From positions 1 to 64,000 of the forward strand of contig BRXX01000501.1 of the NCBI GenBank assembly GCA_030267905.1: DNA of 64,000 bases, written 5' to 3'. Position numbers and translations under genes: made by a program. The stretch's first letter is position 1, and each line of letters begins with the position of its first letter. The stretch comes from Triparma verrucosa (taxonomy: Eukaryota > Sar > Bolidophyceae > Parmales > Triparmaceae). This document shows, piece after piece, positions 9,647 to 17,318 of the stretch. A model generated the notes under the pieces. That model was not told where the DNA came from. It made no database searches and saw only the letters and a program-made list of their open reading frames with translations.

Positions 9647-11696
9647 CCATCTTGTGACCGAGGAAGATGGCACGTGTCAGTGTATTTATTACCTACACAC
9701 AATGGCTGGGCTTAGCGATGTTGGCGAGCCTTGGCCATCTGACCAAACAGTCGAAATCTGTAAGCACGAAGATTCGGTATCCACGGTTGAGTATATTGCT
9801 ACTGGGCCTAGTTCCGACTGCTATTTCAGCGACTATGACTTACCTTCCTGCGTCAAAGGTGGGCTAGTAACTCTTCCATGTGGGGAGTACAAGATCAGGT
9901 GGTCAGATGATGGTGGTCCTGCCGCTAACAACAACATCGCTTGGCTGCTCGAAGAGAGGATGCCAAACGGAGATATCTGGGACATTGATAAACAAACGAA
10001 GGACATTTCCGGCGATGTCAGTTTTGTCTGCAGCAGCGAGGGAATATCGAGAACATCTTCAGTCGACAACGTCAACAAGATTGGTTGTAACAAGAACTCC
10101 GTCGGCCACGAAATCAAAAACGGAAGCAAAAATGGAGTCGTCATTTATTCCGGCGCGGGCTGCATGGACGCCTCTGATAGTGTATGGCAAGACGAGAAGG
10201 GTAACTTCTGCGCCGATTGGGTAACTCGTGATTGCGTCAACGACGCTACTTTCGAAGGATACTCAATCAGTGGAGTCATCGATTTGAACATAAACTGCTG
10301 CGCCACCTGTGGTGGAACTTCTGCGGCCCCTGCGCCGTCTCCGACCATGACGGACATGCCGACCATGACGGATGTTGGGCCGATTGTTGGAAATGACAGG
10401 GATGCTAACGGGTGTATCCCTAGTGCGGGATACAGTTGGTGCATTAGTTTGAACGAATGCACTCGTCCGTGGGAAACTCCGTGCCCCGGGGCCCCTACGC
10501 CGTCTCCGACCATGACAATGATGCCGGCCACAGTATGCGGATGCGAAGACGGAACAAACTTTTGCAACTACGATTACGGCGATACCGGCTTCTGCGAGCC
10601 ATGCTTCAATTCAGCCTTTGGGTGCGAGACTGCTGGCCTGCCAGAGGCTGGCGTCCAGGACTGCAAACTTCGTTGTGTTGGTACCGCACCATTCCCTCCA
10701 TTCCCTACATTCCCTACATTCCCTACATTCCCTACATTCCCTACATTCCCTGGAGGAAATGAGACGGAGGAGTGTAAGGACAATCTTCCCTTCATTAACG
10801 AATACGGATACAATATTGGCTTCATTGACGAATACGGATACACCTGCGAAGACTGGTCCGGGTACAATTGCGCTACTGCCGTCGAGGACTACGGCTACTC
10901 CGAGAGCGAAGTAGAAGACTTACTCGAGAACTGCTGTGCCGCCTGTAACTACCTTCCGATGGTCGAGGAATTAACGACCGAAGCAATTGAAACGGAGGAG
11001 TGTAAGGACAATCTTGGCTTCACCAACGTTTACGGAGAAATCTGCGAAGACTGGTTTGGGTACGATTGCGCTACTGCCGTCGAGGACTACGGCTACTCCG
11101 ACAGCGAAGTCGAAGACGTACTCGAGAATTGCTGTGCCGCCTGTAGCGACCCTACGATGATCGAGGTTTCCACAGATATTCCAACGATGATGCCGACCGA
11201 TATGCCAACGATGTTGCCGACCGAGATCCCCATTACTGCTGAATACATTAGTATACTCCCTGGTACCGCGTACGATAACCCTGAGTTAAAGTGCCTGACG
11301 AACTGGCAGGCATACGGAGGCGGAAACGACGAGAACTCCAACACTTACGAGTTAAGCGACAAGCTTGATACCGTCGGCCTCGGCTGCTCGGATCACGTGA
11401 GCGACGAAGACAGTGATGGAACGTTTTGGTGCTGCACGGACGATGGGTGCGCGGGAGAAGATCACGGTAGCGGCTGGGCATACTGTACGATGCCTGACTT
11501 CGCGAACAGTGACGAGGAGTGCACGGATACTCCTGGCTTTGCTGATGGGGACGGAAGCGCTTGCCACGCCTGGTTTGGGTACAGTTGCGCTACTGCCGTC
11601 GAGGATTACGGCTACTCCAAGAAATTCGAAAAGGACTTAGTCGAGAATTGCTGTGCCGCCTGCAGCTACTCTTGGATGACGCTAAGTATGGCTTAA
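9525..11696 (+). CDS. Secreted Cys-rich modular protein A
   Basis: A single open exon encodes 723 residues. It starts with a signal peptide (hydrophobic LLATVGVLATLGFF). An N-terminal domain (about 50-180), with SSDC, LPCG and KWSD/RWSD-type motifs, is shared with the downstream paralogue. Several six-Cys ShK-like modules follow, each ending ENCCAAC and carrying the core CEDWFGYDCATAVEDYGYS. There is one module of a second Cys type (CLTNW ... GLGC ... WCC ... YC), plus TMTDMPTM and FPTFPT low-complexity linkers. Together these suggest an extracellular matrix, cell-surface or wall-associated protein; no enzyme motif is seen. It lacks introns, unlike most neighbours. Function is unknown. Confidence 0.85.
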   Translation: MKLMHAALLATVGVLATLGFFIRSAANEERQALNSATQRLRHLVTEEDGTCQCIYYLHTMAGLSDVGEPWPSDQTVEICKHEDSVSTVEYIATGPSSDCYFSDYDLPSCVKGGLVTLPCGEYKIRWSDDGGPAANNNIAWLLEERMPNGDIWDIDKQTKDISGDVSFVCSSEGISRTSSVDNVNKIGCNKNSVGHEIKNGSKNGVVIYSGAGCMDASDSVWQDEKGNFCADWVTRDCVNDATFEGYSISGVIDLNINCCATCGGTSAAPAPSPTMTDMPTMTDVGPIVGNDRDANGCIPSAGYSWCISLNECTRPWETPCPGAPTPSPTMTMMPATVCGCEDGTNFCNYDYGDTGFCEPCFNSAFGCETAGLPEAGVQDCKLRCVGTAPFPPFPTFPTFPTFPTFPTFPGGNETEECKDNLPFINEYGYNIGFIDEYGYTCEDWSGYNCATAVEDYGYSESEVEDLLENCCAACNYLPMVEELTTEAIETEECKDNLGFTNVYGEICEDWFGYDCATAVEDYGYSDSEVEDVLENCCAACSDPTMIEVSTDIPTMMPTDMPTMLPTEIPITAEYISILPGTAYDNPELKCLTNWQAYGGGNDENSNTYELSDKLDTVGLGCSDHVSDEDSDGTFWCCTDDGCAGEDHGSGWAYCTMPDFANSDEECTDTPGFADGDGSACHAWFGYSCATAVEDYGYSKKFEKDLVENCCAACSYSWMTLSMA
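10692..10751 (+). repeat. In-frame 9-bp repeat (Phe-Pro-Thr)
   Basis: TACATTCCC and close variants repeat about six times inside protein A, encoding FPT tripeptides. The period is a multiple of three, so length changes keep the frame. It acts as a rigid spacer between Cys modules. Confidence 0.85.
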
Positions 11697-11910
11697 TTCA
11701 AGCGAGGTGAAGGTCTGCGCGTTGAAAAGTAGGACGCCAGCTTTAGGGGGGGGTTGAGAATGAAGAACGAAAGGGGTGAAAAATAAGAATAAGGAAATTT
11801 TCGTTGAAACTTTCGTTTGGTTATTTTCATTCGATCAGTTACTCCACTTCCTCACGTTGTTTCGGTTGCTTGCCGGAGTCAATCTTCATGATGAGTTGCG
11901 GCGGTTTTCT

Positions 11911-11916
11911 TGCTGC

Positions 11917-11986
<70 letters not shown>

Positions 11987-11990
11987 GCTG
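11911..11990. repeat. (GTT)n trinucleotide microsatellite
   Basis: An almost pure run of about 24-25 GTT units lies between the two Cys-rich genes. It is open in several frames because of its period, but I see no convincing gene around it. On the minus strand it would read poly-Asn, Gln or Thr. Confidence 0.9.
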
Positions 11991-12153
11991 CCCTTTTCTT
12001 CCTCAACGACGAGACAGCCGTGAGATCAAAATGCCGAATGACCTCGTGAGTGGATCGGAACTTCTGCCGACCAGGGGCTACGAAATAAAGCGTTGACGGC
12101 GTCGTGCCGACGCTCCAATCTTCTAACCACTCCTCTTTGCCTCCGTTAATGAC

Positions 12154-12357
12154 TCACTTTTCCTTCAACTCGTTGAACTTCTTCTTGATAAAGGTAGGAT
12201 CGCTTTTAAACAGTTCATAGTCGCGCTGTCGCTTTTGAGCATGTCGCTTTTGAGCATTTCCCACAGTTCTGCGTTGCTGGCTTAGACTGCTGGCCATGGC
12301 TGTGGTTGTGGTCGTGGTCATGGTTGTGGTTGTGAATGTGGAGGGGATTGGATCCAT
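12154..12357 (-). CDS. Possible first exon of a small basic protein
   Basis: An ATG at 12357 (or 12297) opens a frame rich in Lys, Arg and Gln: after a Thr-rich start it reads QKRHAQKRQRDYELFKSDP and ends NELKEK. The apparent stop coincides with a strong donor (AA|GTGAGT), so it looks like an exon rather than a full gene. The following exon should lie below 12090, near or in the GTT repeat, but I could not fix it. The basic, DPxxIKKK-type character faintly recalls the WBP11 N-terminus. This is a guess only. Confidence 0.3.
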   Translation of the reverse strand: MDPIPSTFTTTTMTTTTTTAMASSLSQQRRTVGNAQKRHAQKRQRDYELFKSDPTFIKKKFNELKEK

Positions 12358-12624
12358 TCGGGCGATTTGGAAGGTGGTGGGTGGTATGCAGGGTTTTGGG
12401 ATTTCTACGCTCTATTCTTGGTAGGACTGCTGTTGTCTTAGCGTTTGCGCTTGTTGCGGTGTACTGTCCATGCTTTCGTCATCAACCACCACAAGTTCAC
12501 CTCCAACGATGAGCTTTCGTTGGAGCTTTCGTAGTTGCTGGCCTCCTGCTTGAGCGTCACTTCTCTCCTGGGCGTGACCTCGGCAACTGGCAAGTACGCC
12601 ATATTTTTCTCAGTAGTAGTAGTA

Positions 12625-13157
12625 GTAGAGCGTGACGACGTTCGTGGGGGCTGAATGAATTCAGGTGTCAAATCTACAAATTTGGGAAACTGCCTGTCAA
12701 ATCTTCAAACCGATCTTATTCGCAAAGTGAGTGTCGCGCTGTCGTCCCTTGCAACCTCCGCCATAGCTGTCACGCCCTTGAGCCATATTGAAATTTTTCA
12801 AACGTATAAGCGACGGAAACTCTAATGAACGCACCTTTTCATTTTTTTTCTTTGCTGTGCCGTTGAAATTACTTTGATACCCTCATAGCATTGTTAATCG
12901 ACGGCGATAAATACCAGCAAATGAGTCGCAGCATAGCAAGCTGCCTACGTCCCGAAAAACGAAATCGCGCGAACTGAGCGGTGCGACACAGTTATTAAAT
13001 CTAACACTTCCGTCACCGCAGCTTCGAGGAAAACAATGAAACTCATGCATGCTGCGCTCCTGGCTACGGTCGGAGTGCTTGCGACCCTCGGTTTCTTCAT
13101 TCGCTCCGCCGCGAATGAAGAACGCCAAGCCCTGAACAGCGCGACGCGACGACTTCG
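12625..13157 (+). repeat. Duplicated promoter-signal peptide block, copy 2
   Basis: Second copy of 9116-9646, with only scattered substitutions and a few single-base indels (for example CTGCTG versus CTGCCTG near 12692). Identity ends shortly after the signal peptide. Confidence 0.9.
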
Positions 13158-16137
13158 TTATCTCATGAGCGGAGACACTATTACCATGGAAGACACTCTC
13201 AACAATAATCTCATGACGGGAAAAGACGCTATGTGTCAGTGTGAGTACACCTTCCACACGGCGGCTGGTCTTCAGGGTGGAGCATGGCCCGCTGGTCAAA
13301 CGGTTGAAATCGCCATGATCGACAACGACACGCCCGTGTACATCGACTCGGGGCCGAGTTCTGACTGCATGTTCTACCAACAGAATTCACCGTCTGCTCT
13401 TGCGAACAGCCCCCCTTCCTGCCACAAAGCCGCGGATGTCAGCCTTCCGTGTGGGAAATACGAGATCAAGTGGTCAGACTATGGTCCCGCAACTAATAAT
13501 AACATCCTGTGGGTCATTTTTCAGTCCATGAAAAGCGGAGAGACACTAAGGCTTTCCAAAGAAGTGAAGGACCTCAACTCCGAAACAGGCCTCGTCTGCG
13601 ACGGCCAAGGGTTTTCGACTACATCTGTGATCAAGACCGAAGACCATGTGTCGCCTGGACGCTGCGAAGACATGTCTAGCGATTGGACAGATGTTGAAGG
13701 TTATACCTGCTCCGAGTGGTACGGGTGGGATTGTGAGGGAGACGCTGCGGGTGAAGGCTACTCAGCCGAGGAGATCGAGGATTTGCTTGCCCACTGTTGC
13801 GCCTCCTGTGGTGGAACTTCAGCCCCTACACCGACCATGACAGACAAGCCGACCGAAATGATTGCGACGATGATGCCGACGATGATCGAGGTTCTCACGG
13901 ATATGCCCACCGAAGCTGTTAAGACCATGATGCCAACGATGGCCGAGGTATTCACGGATATGCCCACCGAAGCTATTGAGACGATGATGCCAACGATGAT
14001 GACGACGATGATGCCGACGGAGTCTCCGACGATGATCGAGGTCACGGAAATGCCGACCGAAGCTGTTGAGACCATGATGCCGACGATGGCCGAGATATTC
14101 ACGGATATGCCGACCGAAGCTGTTAAGACCATGATGCCGACGATGGCCGAGATATTCACGGAAATGCCGACCGAAGCTATTGAGACCACGACGCAAATTA
14201 TTGACGAAACTGTAAACCCCGCCGATGGAATTGATGAAGGCACCGGCGTCGACGTAGTTGATGAATCCAAGTTTTTCTGTGAGGAAGCCTCCGATTGTCC
14301 TCTCATGAGTAATGATCAGTATTGCGGGTACGATTGCGTCGAGAATAAGTGCTTGATGTGGTGTTATCAAGACCCAGACCCTGGGGTGACTACAACATCG
14401 CCAACAGCAGGCGAGGTAGTTACTGAAATGCCGACCGAAGCGGTAGAGACCATGATGCCGACAATGGTGGAGGTAATTACTGAAGTGCCGACCGACAACG
14501 ACAACTTTGAGGTTTCGGCTATTGTCAGTCCAGACTACGTTATCATACTCCCTGGTGTCGCGTACGATAACCCTGAGTTAAAGTGCCTGACGAACTGGCA
14601 GGCATACGGAGGCGGAAACGACGAGAACTCCAACTCTTACGAGTTAAGCGACAAGCTTGATACCGTCGGCCTCGGGTGCTCGCGCCAACTTGACTACGAA
14701 GGCGGAATTGACGGAACTTATTGGTGCTGCTTGGACGACATTTGCGAAGGAGAAGAGCACGGTAGCGACTGGGCATACTGTACGAAGCCTAACTTTGCGA
14801 ACCAAAACGAGGAGTGCAAGAATACTCCGGGCTTCTTTGACGGGGACGGAGTGGCGGGAGAAGACTCTTCTTGCCACGACTGGTTCGGGTATAACTGCGC
14901 TGAACCCGAATTGGAATGGGGCTACTCCGAGAGCGAAGTCGACGACATACTTGCGAACTGCTGCGCCGCCTGCAGCTACCCTTGGATGACGCAAACGGTG
15001 GCGCCTGCGCCTGTTAATACGCCGGACGAACAGACAGAACAGAGCTGTGAGAATACTGTCGGCTTCGTTGACGAGGGAAGGAACCTCTGCGAAGCGTGGG
15101 AAGAACACGACTGCAACCTCGCTACTTCGAAGTACATGTTCACCGTCGAAGGCGCCGAAGCGGTACGCGAAAACTGCTGCGCGTCATGTGCCGTGAACGC
15201 AACGGAAGTTAACGGCTTCCCTGCGACTGACGAAGACACTGCGGCTACAGACACTGATGCCGTGTTCGTTGTACCTGGTTACGCTGTCGACGACTCGGGG
15301 AAAACGTGTTTGACAAAGTTCGATGCTAGGACCGACACCGTCGGTCTAGGCTGCAATGTTCACCCCGAGGATACTCTTAGCGACGGATCCCTCTGGTGCT
15401 GCTTGACAGAACTTTGCGAGGGCAGATTCTTCGGCCGGATGTCCTGCATGCCCGGCTACCCTCCTTCCGATAACGACGCCGCCGACAATAACAATAACGA
15501 TTTCGTCACCTCCGCTCTCGTTACCTCGGATCGCCCCACCGTCGATCCCCCTCCCGTTCCTGAAGAGCGCCCCACCGTCGTCCCCACCGTCGTCGTCCCC
15601 ACAGTCACCCCCGTCGACCCCGAAAACTCGCCCGAACGCGATATCGCCGGCTTCGTTGGAATAGTCCCCGGCTACTCCAACACCAACGTACGTCAACGGT
15701 GCCTTACAAAGTGGGACTCCGACGGCGGCGGTCATCTCGTCAATTTCGACGTCTACACTCTCGATCAGGACACCAACGGACTGGGGTGCGGCGTACACCC
15801 CGATGATCTGATGAGCGACGGCAACTTATGGTGCTGCCTTGACGACTTATGCGGTGGACAAGAAGGTGAAGGTTGGATATCTTGCATGCCTGGTTATCCT
15901 CCCAACAGGGCTTCCATGACGGCGGGGGGGGCGACTGACAATGGCACGATCAAGGACAATTGCGAGGACGACTTTAATTGGACGGACGAGTTGGGGAATA
16001 CGTGCCACGATTGGTTCAACTACAATTGCGACGCAGCGGGGGCGTGGGGGTACTCTGATGAGGGGGTTGAGGATATCCTAAAGAACTGTTGCAAGTCTTG
16101 TTCGTGGCAATCGCCTTCGCTCAATCCTTCGCTCTAG
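13036..16137 (+). CDS. Secreted Cys-rich modular protein B
   Basis: Intronless, 1033 residues, paralogous to protein A. The signal peptide and first roughly 40 residues are nearly identical at the DNA level, and the N-terminal domain is similar but diverged. A Met/Thr/Pro-rich repeat region (units like PTMAEVFTDMPTEA) occupies about residues 275-400. Then come ShK-like modules (ending ENCCASC or NCCKSC) and three copies of the CLTxW...GLGC...WCC module, the last two followed by CMPGYPP. One such module shares 138 nearly unchanged bases with protein A (14545-14682 versus 11253-11390). Likely an extracellular structural or adhesive protein. The repeat linker, domain shuffling and tandem position suggest a young, recombining family. 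Confidence 0.85.
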   Translation: MKLMHAALLATVGVLATLGFFIRSAANEERQALNSATRRLRYLMSGDTITMEDTLNNNLMTGKDAMCQCEYTFHTAAGLQGGAWPAGQTVEIAMIDNDTPVYIDSGPSSDCMFYQQNSPSALANSPPSCHKAADVSLPCGKYEIKWSDYGPATNNNILWVIFQSMKSGETLRLSKEVKDLNSETGLVCDGQGFSTTSVIKTEDHVSPGRCEDMSSDWTDVEGYTCSEWYGWDCEGDAAGEGYSAEEIEDLLAHCCASCGGTSAPTPTMTDKPTEMIATMMPTMIEVLTDMPTEAVKTMMPTMAEVFTDMPTEAIETMMPTMMTTMMPTESPTMIEVTEMPTEAVETMMPTMAEIFTDMPTEAVKTMMPTMAEIFTEMPTEAIETTTQIIDETVNPADGIDEGTGVDVVDESKFFCEEASDCPLMSNDQYCGYDCVENKCLMWCYQDPDPGVTTTSPTAGEVVTEMPTEAVETMMPTMVEVITEVPTDNDNFEVSAIVSPDYVIILPGVAYDNPELKCLTNWQAYGGGNDENSNSYELSDKLDTVGLGCSRQLDYEGGIDGTYWCCLDDICEGEEHGSDWAYCTKPNFANQNEECKNTPGFFDGDGVAGEDSSCHDWFGYNCAEPELEWGYSESEVDDILANCCAACSYPWMTQTVAPAPVNTPDEQTEQSCENTVGFVDEGRNLCEAWEEHDCNLATSKYMFTVEGAEAVRENCCASCAVNATEVNGFPATDEDTAATDTDAVFVVPGYAVDDSGKTCLTKFDARTDTVGLGCNVHPEDTLSDGSLWCCLTELCEGRFFGRMSCMPGYPPSDNDAADNNNNDFVTSALVTSDRPTVDPPPVPEERPTVVPTVVVPTVTPVDPENSPERDIAGFVGIVPGYSNTNVRQRCLTKWDSDGGGHLVNFDVYTLDQDTNGLGCGVHPDDLMSDGNLWCCLDDLCGGQEGEGWISCMPGYPPNRASMTAGGATDNGTIKDNCEDDFNWTDELGNTCHDWFNYNCDAAGAWGYSDEGVEDILKNCCKSCSWQSPSLNPSL

Positions 16138-16300
16138 TTGTGTTGGGTGTTGGGTTGTTGGGTTGTTGGGTGAGGGGGGAAAGGGGCAAGGGAATGTTAA
16201 GATGAACATGGAAGGATCAAACGACTGTAAGAAAGTAAGGATATTTGGGTTTTTCCAAAAGCTTCGCATGTTCGTTTTTGTTAGAACATCAACAGATTAA

Positions 16301-17140
16301 TTATTGTATAGAGAGGAGGTAGGCGACTACCTCGGATGTTACGTCATCCTTATCATCGTCATAATCATCATCATCGAAACTGTCATAATCTTCTTCGGAA
16401 CCTACGTATATGGTGGAGGAGACTAGCTTGGAGCAGTTTTCGAAGATATTGTAACCAAACTGTTGAAGCGAGTCAGGGATCTTCATCGCTCTTAAACTTG
16501 TGCAATCTCTGAAGGCCCAGTCACCTAATTTTTGAACGTTCGTGTGAAGGAGATCGACCTGTTCTAGACTGGAGCAATAGGCGAAGGAGTATCTACAAAT
16601 TGATGTTAACGACTTTGGGAACTTTATCTCTTTCAAACTACTGCAGCCATAGAAGGACCAATCACCGATGATTGTAATGCCTTCTGGGATGTCTGCAACA
16701 ACAAGATTGTCGGCCCAGCAGGCACGATCTCCGACCTTCGTAATATTTAGAAGGAAGACGACATTCGTCACTTGCTTCATTCTTGCCTTCCTCGCAGTAG
16801 ACCAAGCTTCCTTACCACTTACATCATTCCCTCCATGAACAATAACCTCGCCGAAAGGCTCATCTTCAAACTCGGTCAGCTTCTTCTCAACTACCCTGTG
16901 CCATTTTTTATCAAGCCACCGCATCGCAACTAAAGTATCAGCCATTACGAAACCAACGAACAGCCGCCTGAAGTCGTCTGTATGCATGAAATCATCACCT
17001 CCAATGACTTGGGTTTCGTCGGCAGCAGAATCAATCTCGGAGCCTTCAAATACTTCCTCTTCTTCGTCTCCGCCCTCTAAATTGTTCGGATCAAGTATCT
17101 CAATATCATTCGAGAGATCTTCAGACGTCCTTTTTGACAT
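16301..17140 (-). CDS. BspA-type leucine-rich repeat protein
   Basis: A single exon encodes 279 residues from the ATG at 17140. The N-terminal third is acidic and low in complexity. The C-terminal half has about four LRR_5/BspA-like repeats with the pattern IPEGITIIGDWSFYGCSSLK and YSFAYCSSLEQV. It ends in an Asp-rich stretch (DDDDYDDDKDD) before the stop. No signal peptide is present from this start. Such proteins are numerous in stramenopiles and protists and usually lack assigned functions; they are thought to mediate protein-protein contacts. Confidence 0.85.
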   Translation of the reverse strand: MSKRTSEDLSNDIEILDPNNLEGGDEEEEVFEGSEIDSAADETQVIGGDDFMHTDDFRRLFVGFVMADTLVAMRWLDKKWHRVVEKKLTEFEDEPFGEVIVHGGNDVSGKEAWSTARKARMKQVTNVVFLLNITKVGDRACWADNLVVADIPEGITIIGDWSFYGCSSLKEIKFPKSLTSICRYSFAYCSSLEQVDLLHTNVQKLGDWAFRDCTSLRAMKIPDSLQQFGYNIFENCSKLVSSTIYVGSEEDYDSFDDDDYDDDKDDVTSEVVAYLLSIQ

Positions 17141-17318
17141 ATTGCGTAATAATGAATGAAAAAGTCGGCTATTTCCTTTCGCAGGACACTTCCCAAAATA
17201 TTTCCCACCAACCTTTTTGCTCAAGACCCTTATTCGTGTCCGTATTCGTCTTCTCTCGATCAGCACCTGTTAAAAGCTCAACGTATCCTAAGTTATCGAA
17301 TAAACGTCTCAAATAATA

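Larger units (their letters stand above)
11697..13035. other. Intergenic spacer between Cys-rich paralogues
   Basis: These 1.3 kb hold the GTT microsatellite, one or two weak minus-strand coding candidates (12154-12357; about 12438-12610) and, from 12625, the second copy of the duplicated promoter block. A short TAG repeat (about 12613-12627) sits right at the start of that copy, possibly marking the duplication breakpoint. Confidence 0.6.

Noticed and set aside
9372..13380. Long minus-strand frames opposite the Cys-rich genes
   Set aside because: They mirror the plus-strand signal peptide and repeats and are copied with the duplication; no coding signs of their own.
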